DNA of 64,000 nt from contig NZ_JPHF01000008.1 of assembly GCF_000814325.1 (NCBI RefSeq), positions 62,001 through 126,000 on the forward strand, written 5' to 3'. Shown here piece by piece: positions 8,515 through 16,914 of the stretch (positions within the stretch are counted from its first letter, which is position 1; each line of letters opens with the position of its first letter). The notes beneath the pieces are model-generated. The model was not told where the DNA came from, did no database searches, and saw only the letters and a list, made by a program, of their open reading frames with translations. This DNA comes from Flavihumibacter sp. ZG627 (GTDB lineage: Bacteria > Bacteroidota > Bacteroidia > Chitinophagales > Chitinophagaceae). The translations under genes and the position numbers were made by a program.

Positions 8515-10593
8515 ATGCTTCAACAAGCGCCATACTGGAAAAAAGCTCCTTTTCTCAGATTCCTGTCACCCTTGGTGGCAGGAATTCTTTTTGCTTCATA
8601 CTGGCTTTCTGAGGAGAGCGGTCTAACAAAAACATCACCTCTTGCAGGGTTCAGTTTTCTTTTAGCTGCTTCTTTCCTTTTTGGCACCCGCTTTATATCC
8701 ATTACCATCAGACATAAACTGAACTGGCTATTCGGACTCATCCTAAATATCATGTTTGTCTGCCTGGGTGTCATTTTGTTCCAGCAAAACCGTATAACAA
8801 ACAGATCGGATTGGATTGGCCATGCCCTTCCTGAAACAGTTGCTGTTCTGGGCAGTCCCGCCACATTAGCATCACACGGGAAAAAATCGGGGAGGTTTAC
8901 TTTCTCGGTTGATTATCGTATAACAAACAAAGGGATGATATTACCCGCTTCGGGAACCATTATTATATACCTGCCCTCCAAACAGGCAGCTGATTTTTTC
9001 CCAGGCGACCGATGGCTAATATCTGCCAAACGCATCAAAAAAATCAAACATTCGGGAAATCCGGGCAGTTTCAATTACGCCCGGTATTGCCAGAGAAATA
9101 ATATATATCACCAGGTTTATATAACGGAAGGGGATACAAAACTTGTTTCTAAGCAAAAGGGGTTTAGCGTTTCGCGTCTATTGGCCATGGGACAAATCTC
9201 AGCGCTAAGATCTATTCGTCAAACAGTGCCGGAAGTATCTCAAGGCCTTGCGATGGCTTTGCTTATTGGATATCGTAATGAAATGGATAAAGATCTCCTC
9301 CAGGCTTATACCAATACGGGTGTAGTGCATGTAATTGCCGTATCCGGAATGCATCTTGGGTTGATCTTCCTGTTGCTCCAAAATATCCTACTGTTACCCG
9401 AAAAAAAATATCCCATTACACGTTGGCTAAAAGCTGTAATAATTCTGGCGATAACCTGGTGGTTCAGCGGAATTGCCGGAGGGGCTGCGTCTATCACCAG
9501 GGCGGCATTCATGTTCAGTGTTGTACTTTTTGCCAGGTTGATTCACAAACCTATGGATGCTATTCAGTCATTATCATTGGGAGCTTTCGCCTTATTATGC
9601 TTCAATCCATACTGGCTATGGGATGCAGGTTTTCAACTTTCTTTTGTTGCCCTGCTGAGTATTGTGCTATACCAGCCGTTAATTCAACCCCTGGTTGAAT
9701 TCCGTAACAAACTCCTGCAAGGAATCTGGCAACTGACAGCCGTAACAATTTCGGCCCAGATCCTTACATTACCAATCAGTATCGGACAGTTCCACCAGGC
9801 ACCAATGTATTTTCTTGTGGCAAACCTGATCGCTGTACCATTATCTGGCATGGCTTTGATCACTGCCATAATTCAATGGATACTTAGTTCAATGAATATT
9901 CCCGTTAGCATAGCAGGTGAAATAACCGGACTGCTGATCAGGTTAATGGATGCGGCCATTCTCCATATAAATTCGCTGCCTGGAGCTGTACTCAACAACC
10001 TTCAATGGCATCCGCTGCAAACATGGACAGCATATTTTATCATTGCCAGTTTCTCTCTATTTCTGGTTCTTAGATATAAACCTTACTTGTTATTGGCATT
10101 GCTCGGAACTATTCTTTTTGGAGCATGGCATTTTAAATCCATGTGTGAGGGAAAGGAGCAGCAATTTTTTCTTATTTATCATTTTCCCGGACATTCCATG
10201 ACCGAATTGATAACGGGTTTAGAGAGTACCAGGTTCCATCCTCCAAATAGTTCAATACATCCCGCACTGATGGATGCTCAAAGGTTTTATCATTTGGAGA
10301 AGACAATTTATAGGGGGGCGAAAATCATCAGATCAGGAAAGCTTATTTTAGGTATACCAGTTAACTTAAATGATGTAATGCCATTATTGAATGTTGGGGT
10401 AGATTATTTGATATTGGGAAAACATATCAGGAATATAAGCAGTTTCATGGATAGAGTTCCACCTGGCTGCCTGGTAATTATGGACGGAAGCATTTCTGAA
10501 TGGCGGGCGGCTGAATTGAGTAAACAGCTTGAGTTAGCAGGAATCAGGCACCATAATACCTGGCAGGCCGGGGCTTTGATAATAGATCTGTAA
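8515..10593 (+). CDS. comEC: ComEC/Rec2-type DNA uptake channel, without a catalytic MBL domain
   Basis: An inner-membrane protein predicted to carry single-stranded DNA into the cytoplasm during transformation. Of 692 residues, the N-terminal part (to about 230) has membrane segments and an OB-like DUF4131 region; the Competence core follows, with the signature VIAVSGMHLGLI near residue 275 and GIAGGAASITRAAFMF near 320. The C-terminal 150 residues after the last membrane helix occupy the place of the metallo-beta-lactamase-like domain but show neither the DVGQGD entry motif nor an HxHxDH zinc motif, so this part is degenerate and probably not a nuclease. I recall similar degenerate tails in other Bacteroidota. 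comF (42 kb) is the other possible competence gene here. ATG at 8515; purH follows on the same strand. Confidence 0.9.
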   Translation: MLQQAPYWKKAPFLRFLSPLVAGILFASYWLSEESGLTKTSPLAGFSFLLAASFLFGTRFISITIRHKLNWLFGLILNIMFVCLGVILFQQNRITNRSDWIGHALPETVAVLGSPATLASHGKKSGRFTFSVDYRITNKGMILPASGTIIIYLPSKQAADFFPGDRWLISAKRIKKIKHSGNPGSFNYARYCQRNNIYHQVYITEGDTKLVSKQKGFSVSRLLAMGQISALRSIRQTVPEVSQGLAMALLIGYRNEMDKDLLQAYTNTGVVHVIAVSGMHLGLIFLLLQNILLLPEKKYPITRWLKAVIILAITWWFSGIAGGAASITRAAFMFSVVLFARLIHKPMDAIQSLSLGAFALLCFNPYWLWDAGFQLSFVALLSIVLYQPLIQPLVEFRNKLLQGIWQLTAVTISAQILTLPISIGQFHQAPMYFLVANLIAVPLSGMALITAIIQWILSSMNIPVSIAGEITGLLIRLMDAAILHINSLPGAVLNNLQWHPLQTWTAYFIIASFSLFLVLRYKPYLLLALLGTILFGAWHFKSMCEGKEQQFFLIYHFPGHSMTELITGLESTRFHPPNSSIHPALMDAQRFYHLEKTIYRGAKIIRSGKLILGIPVNLNDVMPLLNVGVDYLILGKHIRNISSFMDRVPPGCLVIMDGSISEWRAAELSKQLELAGIRHHNTWQAGALIIDL

Positions 10594-10621
10594 GCGGCCC
10601 CATTTTTTCCCTTTGAAACCG

Positions 10622-10629
10622 TAGCTTTG
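10622..10629 (+). promoter_or_regulatory. Bacteroidota -7 box (TAGCTTTG) for purH
   Basis: Exact match to TAnnTTTG, 70 bp before the ATG at 10699. It overlaps a possible upstream TTG start at 10627, which argues that the TTG is promoter, not coding. Confidence 0.55.
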
Positions 10630-10698
10630 CGCCTTCAATCCCGGGCAACCGGAAATTTCTGCCTGCTTGCCGCAACTGTTAACAAGTCAATCCATCGT

Positions 10699-12231
10699 AT
10701 GACCAAGAAGATCCAGACCGCATTGATTTCCGTTTTTTATAAAGACGGACTCGAACCCCTGGTACGCCTCCTCCATGAGCAAGGTGTTACCATTTATTCA
10801 ACAGGTGGAACACAACAGTTCATCGAGAAACTTGAACTTCCCTGTGTGCCGGTTGAAAGTGTTACCAGCTACCCATCCATACTAGGAGGCAGGGTAAAGA
10901 CCCTTCATCCAAAAGTTTTCGGAGGCATTCTTGGACGCCGCAATAATGAACAGGATCTGAAAGAGATGAAGGAATTTGATATTCCTGAGCTCGACCTGGT
11001 TATAGTTGATCTTTATCCTTTTGAGGAAACAGTTGCCAACACAAAAGAAGAACAATCCATAATTGAGAAGATAGATATCGGTGGCCCCTCCATGATCAGG
11101 GGTGCTGCAAAGAACCATCGTGATGTGGTTGTGATAGCATCGAAAGCTGATTATTCATTTCTGGAAGAAATCCTCCGCAGTCAGAACGGAAGTACTACCC
11201 TTGAACAAAGACGCCACCTTGCTGCAAAGGCTTTTGAAGTATGTGCACACTATGATGTTGCCATCTCCCAGTATTTCACTCCTGGTTTCGACAATTATTT
11301 TCTGAGCTCTGTTCCTGAGGCAAAAGCCATGCGTTACGGCGAAAACCCTCACCAGCAGGGTGTTTTCTACGGTAAACTCAATGATATGTTCCACCAGCTG
11401 AATGGCAAGGAACTTTCTTACAATAACCTGGTTGATGTAGATTCCGCAGTACAGATTTTAAAAGAATTTCCGGCTAACAGTGATGTTCAATCCGAATTCA
11501 CTTTCGCCATCATAAAACACACCAATGTATGTGGCATTGCTACCCGTTCTTCAGTTAAATCAGCATGGGATGCAGCGCTGGCAGGTGACCCCGAAAGCGC
11601 TTTTGGCGGAGTTCTGGTTTGCAACGGAACTATTGACAGTGCAACAGCCAATGCCATCAATGAGATCTTCTTTGAAGTGTTGATTGCGCCTGCTTTTGAA
11701 GCATCTGCACTGGATATTCTACGAACAAAGAAAAACCGTATCCTTTTACAGCAGCACAAAGAACTGGAATCAACACACCAGTTCAAATCATTACTGAATG
11801 GTGTATTGATGCAACAACATGATGAAGGCAATTTCGAGAAATGGGAAGAAGCCGGCGGAAGGGAAACATCTGCTTCAGAAAAGGCCGATCTTGTATTTGC
11901 CAACCTGGTTTGTAAACATCTTAAGAGCAATTCAATTGCATTGGTTAAAAACAAGCAATTGATAGGTAAAGGATGCGGCCAAACAAGTCGTATTGATTCA
12001 TTGCGTCAATCTATCGATAAATCAAGGCAATTCAATTTTGACCTTTCGGGTGCAGTGCTGGCAAGCGATGCATTTTTCCCTTTTGATGATTGTGTTCAAA
12101 TGGCCCATGCGGCGGGAATTGAGGCCTTCATTCAACCAGGAGGATCTATTCGCGACAAGGATTCCATTGAATATTGCAAAACCCATGGGCTGGCAATGGT
12201 GATGACCGGAATGCGACATTTTAAGCACTAA
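10699..12231 (+). CDS. purH: Bifunctional AICAR formyltransferase/IMP cyclohydrolase
   Basis: Catalyses the last two steps of de novo purine synthesis: AICAR is formylated with 10-formyl-THF and the product is cyclised to IMP. The N-terminal MGS-like cyclohydrolase domain covers about residues 1-150 (QTALISVFYKDGLEPLV, STGGT, GGRVKTLHPKVFGGIL), followed by the AICAR transformylase domain with the catalytic Lys-His pair in KHTNVCGIA and the C-terminal HFKH. I start at ATG 10699 (510 residues), which matches family length; the longer frame beginning at TTG 10627 adds 24 residues with no family similarity and overlaps the -7 box. The stop overlaps the start of the EamA gene by one base (TAATG), suggesting translational coupling. 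Confidence 0.96.
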   Translation: MTKKIQTALISVFYKDGLEPLVRLLHEQGVTIYSTGGTQQFIEKLELPCVPVESVTSYPSILGGRVKTLHPKVFGGILGRRNNEQDLKEMKEFDIPELDLVIVDLYPFEETVANTKEEQSIIEKIDIGGPSMIRGAAKNHRDVVVIASKADYSFLEEILRSQNGSTTLEQRRHLAAKAFEVCAHYDVAISQYFTPGFDNYFLSSVPEAKAMRYGENPHQQGVFYGKLNDMFHQLNGKELSYNNLVDVDSAVQILKEFPANSDVQSEFTFAIIKHTNVCGIATRSSVKSAWDAALAGDPESAFGGVLVCNGTIDSATANAINEIFFEVLIAPAFEASALDILRTKKNRILLQQHKELESTHQFKSLLNGVLMQQHDEGNFEKWEEAGGRETSASEKADLVFANLVCKHLKSNSIALVKNKQLIGKGCGQTSRIDSLRQSIDKSRQFNFDLSGAVLASDAFFPFDDCVQMAHAAGIEAFIQPGGSIRDKDSIEYCKTHGLAMVMTGMRHFKH

Positions 12232-13184
12232 TGTTATCCAGAATAAAGCAAGCCAACCCACTCACCTTTCATAAAAAAGGTACCCATGCTAAGGCATTGC
12301 TTGCACTGGCATTGGTTAGTTTTCTTTGGGGAACCACCTGGGTGGCATCCAAGGCAGGAGTAAAACATATGCCCGCATTGCAACTGGCTGGAATCCGTCA
12401 ATTAATCGGCGGGCTACTTTATGTGGTATTCTTTGCAGCAAAAGGAAGGACCTTCCCAAAAGGAAAACAATGGTGGCCGGTGATTATACTTAGTATCCTG
12501 AATTTTTTGTTGAGCAATGGACTATCCACCTGGGGAGTAAAATATATTTCCAGCGGACTTGGTGCCATTATCGGAGCCGTGTTTCCATTATGGCTGGTGA
12601 TCATCGCGATGATCGCGGGTACATCAAAACTCACAACAAAGGCTATTATTGGATTCATAATGGGCTTTGTCGGAATCTGTATCATTTTCTATGACCACTT
12701 ACAGGATTTTTTCAATGCAGACTTTAGATTTGGGATATTCCTTTCCGTTACAGCAACGCTTTCATGGGCCTTTGCAACACTCTATACCAAGCAGCAGGCC
12801 GCATCATTTAATCCTTACTTCAGCATTGGTTTACAGATGCTGATTTCCGGAATAGCATTGACAGGTATTACACGCTTAACCGGAGATCATATACCGCTAA
12901 GCCAGATACCCCTCGAATCATGGCTTTCTATCGCATACCTGGCCATAGCAGGGTCGGTACTTGCTTTCATGGCATATCTCTACGCCTTGCAACACCTGCC
13001 AACAGAACAGGTATCTATTTATGCGTATATAAATCCCATTGTTGCCATATTGATTGGTGCATGGTTGTTTGATGAAAAATTAAATGCCTTTATAACCATC
13101 GGTGGTTTGGTGGCGATTGTTGGCGTGTATATGGTAAATGAATCGTTCAGGCGCCAGCATCCCAGTAAGCGTCTTCCTTCATAA
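12231..13184 (+). CDS. EamA/DMT-family membrane transporter
   Basis: A 317-residue integral membrane protein of the drug/metabolite transporter superfamily, with about ten hydrophobic segments forming two EamA repeats. The first repeat carries FLWGTTWVASKAG and the second ATLSWAFATLYTKQQA, both family hallmarks; the second ends with INPIVAILIGAWLFDEKL. Such proteins usually export metabolites or amino acids; the substrate cannot be read from the sequence. Its ATG overlaps the purH stop by one base, so it is translated from the purH transcript. Its last 38 bp overlap the 3' end of the convergent deacetylase-like gene (13147 on), with no terminator between them. Confidence 0.9.
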   Translation: MLSRIKQANPLTFHKKGTHAKALLALALVSFLWGTTWVASKAGVKHMPALQLAGIRQLIGGLLYVVFFAAKGRTFPKGKQWWPVIILSILNFLLSNGLSTWGVKYISSGLGAIIGAVFPLWLVIIAMIAGTSKLTTKAIIGFIMGFVGICIIFYDHLQDFFNADFRFGIFLSVTATLSWAFATLYTKQQAASFNPYFSIGLQMLISGIALTGITRLTGDHIPLSQIPLESWLSIAYLAIAGSVLAFMAYLYALQHLPTEQVSIYAYINPIVAILIGAWLFDEKLNAFITIGGLVAIVGVYMVNESFRRQHPSKRLPS

Positions 13185-14487
13185 AGATCTCGTAGAGTTC
13201 ACGCCAGCCTTTGTAAAGCGGATCTGTTCCCAGGAAGTTATTGTGCCAGATCGTGATGAATGTGCCCCTCACTTTTTTTACCGATGCATAGTATCGCATC
13301 AGGTCTGTATAGGCCTGGCCGGGACTAAGCTTTTGTTCATAAAACGCATTGGCATCCATAAAACAAAAAGGCCAGACCTCGAGATCTGTAGCTGTATTAT
13401 TATTAAGATTAAACCATCTGAAAGGGCTGCTTATAGAAGCCCTGAATCCATTGATACTGCCATAGCCCATTGAATAGTCGCGCTTAATACCCGCCCGAAT
13501 CAATCGCTCATATGTATGAGGTAAATCGAATTTTATATAATGCTGCCGGCTCTGTACAATTGGAATATCAGTAATCACTTCCATCCATTCTTTCTCTTCC
13601 TTAAGAATATTATCACCCATTGCTACACTACTTCGCCATGAAGGATGCAATCCCACTTCATAAGCAGTAGCATAATATTTTATAAGGTCCTGGAATGCTT
13701 TAAGATCTGTAGGCAGATTCCTGTCATAACCCTCCTGTTGTTGTGCTACCAGGAAAAAATAAATTGGTTTCACCCGGCAATAAAGGTGCAAGGCATCTAA
13801 CCATTCATAGGCATCGTGGGGATCGTGTTGTTTACCTCTCAAAACGCCTATCCTCTGCTTCACCAATGGCCATTGGCCTTGCATCATATTGCGGAATATC
13901 CCACCAATATTTCGTTTGAGTCCTTTGCCTTTGTAAGCGTACATGATATCAATATCATAAGTGGGCACAAAACGAAAATTCCTGCGTCTGAATAATACAC
14001 CACTGAAACGGGATTGCAATAGTTCCTGCAAGCGCAGTAACCAGTTATCTACAAGGGGATCCTGGAGAAAGCCTTCCTTGTATGCCAATGAAGAGTTATG
14101 AGGATACCTGCCATAAGAATCTTTTTCATGGGGAAGGTATTCCTCGTATCGGCTTACCAAATAAAAACATGCTGCAAAAATATCAAAGGGAATATCGGGT
14201 TCCGGATTACTAGGAGCCGAAGTTTTGAAAAACGCTTTTTGGGCCTGCCATTCAAAACAAACGGGGGACTGATCGCGGATATCTTGCTCAAATAGAAGGT
14301 TGTGGGGAATTATATGAAACTCTTTTTCTGCAACAGGTTTCGGACTGTAATTTATTTTTATACCATCATAATGGCGGAATACATCAGGACTTGTAGTTAT
14401 TACAGCCAGCTCTGAAAAGAGTTCTGCATTGACAAGATCAACGATATACTCCAACCGGGAGCTTAGCTGTTCAGCGTATATTAACAT
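13147..14487 (-). CDS. Polysaccharide deacetylase-family protein (DUF7033-like N-terminus)
   Basis: A 446-residue protein resembling Bacteroidota polysaccharide deacetylase-family proteins: an N-terminal domain (DUF7033-like; DIFAACFYLVSRYEEYLP), then a NodB-type barrel in which PTYDIDIMYAY supplies the expected Asp pair and EVGLHPSW the His. The second zinc His of the usual HxxxH is not evident, so the activity may differ. I chose ATG 14487, 5 bp after the LutB stop; the longest frame would start at 14574 and overlap LutB by 82 bp with no added domain. No signal peptide is seen, so it may act in the cytoplasm. It is probably co-transcribed with LutB and overlaps the convergent EamA gene by 38 bp. 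Confidence 0.8.
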   Translation of the reverse strand: MLIYAEQLSSRLEYIVDLVNAELFSELAVITTSPDVFRHYDGIKINYSPKPVAEKEFHIIPHNLLFEQDIRDQSPVCFEWQAQKAFFKTSAPSNPEPDIPFDIFAACFYLVSRYEEYLPHEKDSYGRYPHNSSLAYKEGFLQDPLVDNWLLRLQELLQSRFSGVLFRRRNFRFVPTYDIDIMYAYKGKGLKRNIGGIFRNMMQGQWPLVKQRIGVLRGKQHDPHDAYEWLDALHLYCRVKPIYFFLVAQQQEGYDRNLPTDLKAFQDLIKYYATAYEVGLHPSWRSSVAMGDNILKEEKEWMEVITDIPIVQSRQHYIKFDLPHTYERLIRAGIKRDYSMGYGSINGFRASISSPFRWFNLNNNTATDLEVWPFCFMDANAFYEQKLSPGQAYTDLMRYYASVKKVRGTFITIWHNNFLGTDPLYKGWRELYEIFMKEDAYWDAGA

Positions 14488-14492
14488 AGAAC

Positions 14493-15872
14493 TCAGGACA
14501 ACTTGTTTTTTTCGCGCCAGCGTTGGTTGAAACTTTTTTGAGGAAACTTTAAGTCGGCCCTGTGGGTTGTCCAACCTTTGAAAACTTTATTTATCATCCA
14601 GTCTTTCATTGTAGCATTCCCTTTATTCATCAACTTCCTATTCATAACGGCAATTTTCCACCCTTTCCAGGCAAGCTTTTCTGTAAACGTAGCGTGCCCT
14701 TCTTCCACTGCCTCATGGCGGTTTTCAAGCAACAACTCATGCAGGTTGATCTTCACCGCACATACCTCTGTACAATTGCCACATAAGGATGATGCATGAC
14801 TAAGATGCTTCCATTCGTTCAGGCCTCTGAGATGTGGGGTTATTACACTTCCAATAGGTCCGCTATAGGTGGTACCGTAACTATGTCCACCGATATTTTT
14901 ATAAACAGGGCATGCATTTAAACATGCACCGCAACGGATGCAATATAAGCTCTCGCGTGATTTGGGATTTGCCAGGATATTGGTACGTCCATTGTCTAAT
15001 AATATGACGATCATTTCCTGTGGACCATCTACTTCATCCGCCTGCCTGGGTCCGGAAACAATTGTATTATAAACAGTGAGTTGTTGTCCCGTTCCATAAG
15101 TGGCCAGCAATGGCCAGAACAAGGCAAGGTCCTGCATGGAGGGAATTACTTTCTCAATGCCAACCACCACTATATGCGTTTTAGGCCAGGAGCAACTGAG
15201 GCGGGCATTCCCTTCATTTTCAGTTAGCGCGATGGCGCCAATTTCGCTGATGATGAAGTTGGCACCTGTTAGTCCAACTTCGGCTTCCACGTATTTCTTC
15301 CTTAAACGGGCCCTGGCTTCGAGTGTAAGTTGTTCCGGCGTCAGGTTTATATCTGTGCCCAGTTTTTCAGCAAAAAGTTTAGCCACATCTTCTTTACTCT
15401 TATGCATTGCCGGGGTAACAATATGATATGGTGCTTCGCCATCCAGCTGTTGAATATATTCACCCAGATCGGTCTCTACGCTTTCAATCTTATTTTCATG
15501 GAGAAATTCGTTCAGTTTGATTTCCTCCGTTACCATACTCTTACTCTTAACCAGGGTTTTGCAGTTACGTTCCTGACAGATCCTAAGAATTTCTTTCCTT
15601 GCCCCTGCAGCATCTTCTGCCCAGATTACCTTGCCGCCGCGGGCAGTAAATGCTGTCTCAAAATTTTCCAGTTGCTGATCGAGGGTTTCTATAGCACGCC
15701 ACTTGATATTTTTTGCCCTTTCCCGTGCAAGGTGAAGATCAGAGAACTGTTGCTTCCCCATTGGTACAACAGCATTATACTTACCAATATTGAAATTGAT
15801 TTTTCGCCTGTGTTCAAGGTCTTGTGCCCGTACTTTGCTCTTTGCGAGAAATTCTTCTTTTATATCACTCAT
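14493..15872 (-). CDS. lutB: LutB-like LUD-domain iron-sulfur protein
   Basis: A 459-residue homologue of LutB, a subunit of the LutABC L-lactate oxidation complex. It has an N-terminal LUD domain (about residues 70-300; ISEIGAIALTENEGNARLSC) and a ferredoxin-like region with CIRCGACLNACPVY and, further on, CGNCTEVCAVKI, which together supply ligands for two 4Fe-4S clusters. In the second set the Pro normally after the last Cys is Ala, a small change. The C-terminal region (KGWTTHRADLKFPQKSFNQRW) is also LutB-like. No LutA or LutC gene lies next to it here; they may be elsewhere. It precedes the deacetylase-like gene by 5 bp. The symbol is given on domain architecture; lactate use is inferred. 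Confidence 0.85.
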   Translation of the reverse strand: MSDIKEEFLAKSKVRAQDLEHRRKINFNIGKYNAVVPMGKQQFSDLHLARERAKNIKWRAIETLDQQLENFETAFTARGGKVIWAEDAAGARKEILRICQERNCKTLVKSKSMVTEEIKLNEFLHENKIESVETDLGEYIQQLDGEAPYHIVTPAMHKSKEDVAKLFAEKLGTDINLTPEQLTLEARARLRKKYVEAEVGLTGANFIISEIGAIALTENEGNARLSCSWPKTHIVVVGIEKVIPSMQDLALFWPLLATYGTGQQLTVYNTIVSGPRQADEVDGPQEMIVILLDNGRTNILANPKSRESLYCIRCGACLNACPVYKNIGGHSYGTTYSGPIGSVITPHLRGLNEWKHLSHASSLCGNCTEVCAVKINLHELLLENRHEAVEEGHATFTEKLAWKGWKIAVMNRKLMNKGNATMKDWMINKVFKGWTTHRADLKFPQKSFNQRWREKNKLS

Positions 15873-15914
15873 GTATAATACGCTGGTTTGGCCAATGAAA
15901 ATACTGAATTATGT

Positions 15915-16499
15915 TCAGGGTTTATTGGAAGGATGATACAATTGATAATATGCATCCAGGGCTTCATAATATTCCTCACCATATTTACGAATGATGGCCT
16001 CCTTTAGAAATTGATAAACCGGAACTCGGAGTTTCTTGCCAAGGTAACAGGCCGGGTCACAAAGTGATTCACGCGGCTCATAATTTACCAGGTCATACTC
16101 CTTTCCCACTTTGATACGTATAGGAAAAAGATGGCAGCTTATTGGTTTCTTCCAGCTGATCTTTCCATCATAGTAAGCTTGTTCAAAAGCACACTTGAGT
16201 ATGCCCGTGGCATCGTGGTATCCATAAGCACACATGCCGCCATTTACAGCAGGTGTAACCCAGCCAAATTCAGAATCATACTGGTACCTTCCTCGCCGGC
16301 TGATCTCGTTTATACCTTCTTTGGTAAGGTATGGTTCAACAATATGATAAACTTCGTTGATGATATCCAACTCACCTGTTTCCAGGGGCGCACCGGTATC
16401 ACCGTCCTCACAGCACCCACCCTTGCATTTGGAAAGATCACATACAAATTTCTCCTCCAGCACTTCATCACTCACCAGCGTATTATCAATTACGATCAT
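15915..16499 (-). CDS. DUF3109 family protein, cysteine-rich
   Basis: A 194-residue DUF3109 protein. It begins MIVIDNTLVSDEVLEEKFVC and carries many conserved Cys: CKGGCC near residue 25, MCAYGYHD, CAFEQAY, SCHLFPIR and CDPACYLG. This pattern resembles the YkgJ/CxxCxxCC group thought to bind zinc or an iron-sulfur cluster, but the function is unknown. The open frame extends 76 codons upstream to 16727; I do not include them because they encode a decayed DUF3471 fragment unrelated to DUF3109, and ATG 16499 gives the normal family N-terminus with an AAAGGG upstream. LutB lies 42 bp downstream on the same strand and may share a transcript. Confidence 0.88.
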   Translation of the reverse strand: MIVIDNTLVSDEVLEEKFVCDLSKCKGGCCEDGDTGAPLETGELDIINEVYHIVEPYLTKEGINEISRRGRYQYDSEFGWVTPAVNGGMCAYGYHDATGILKCAFEQAYYDGKISWKKPISCHLFPIRIKVGKEYDLVNYEPRESLCDPACYLGKKLRVPVYQFLKEAIIRKYGEEYYEALDAYYQLYHPSNKP

Positions 16500-16524
16500 T
16501 TCATTCCCTTTAGGCAAAGGTACC

Positions 16525-16754
16525 TTATTTGATCTTCTTCCCTCCCATCTTCTGTACACCTGGTGCAGCAAAAGTGCATTCACTTTGTCATCCCCGGATT
16601 TCAAAAATTGGATCTTTGCCTCCACAACTTTCAGGAAGAAAGTATTCCCTCCCGTGGTTACCGTAATTCTGTTAGAAGGAGATAAGGCATATTCGCCGAT
16701 ATATTGTTCCAGTTCGGCAGCGCTCATAGCAATTTCCTTTTTACTGGAATTGGT
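16525..16754 (-). pseudogene. Decayed C-terminal DUF3471 fragment of a serine hydrolase
   Basis: The frame upstream of DUF3109 encodes KKEIAMSAAELEQYIGEY and later FFLKVVEAKIQF and LLLHQ, which match the start and end of DUF3471, the domain that closes many class C beta-lactamase-like proteins. Between these blocks about 20-25 residues expected in the family are missing. After LLLHQ the family ending continues in another frame, as GVQKMGGKKIK and a TAA at 16525-16527; the shift is explained by loss of one G at about 16562. The catalytic domain is absent: an in-frame stop at 16755-16757 precedes the fragment. The intact serine hydrolase next door points the other way and lacks this domain, so the fragment is from another gene. 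Family matching is from memory. Confidence 0.7.
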
Positions 16755-16914
16755 TTATTGGTTCTTGCTTATCACCATCTATCGTTATGAACCTGGATTC
16801 ACCTTTTAAAGGTTTGTATATCTTTTAAAATTAAATTATATATTTCAAAAGGGTAGATTAGTCCAGATCTTCTATCTCAGAAAATGCATTTATATTTAAA
16901 GCAAGCTTCATTAT

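Noticed and set aside
10627-10698. Upstream TTG extension of purH
   Set aside because: The 24 extra residues have no family similarity and overlap a TAGCTTTG promoter box.
13147-13184. 38-bp overlap of convergent EamA and deacetylase-like genes
   Set aside because: Both frames are supported to their stops; short tail-to-tail overlaps are common and need no special explanation.
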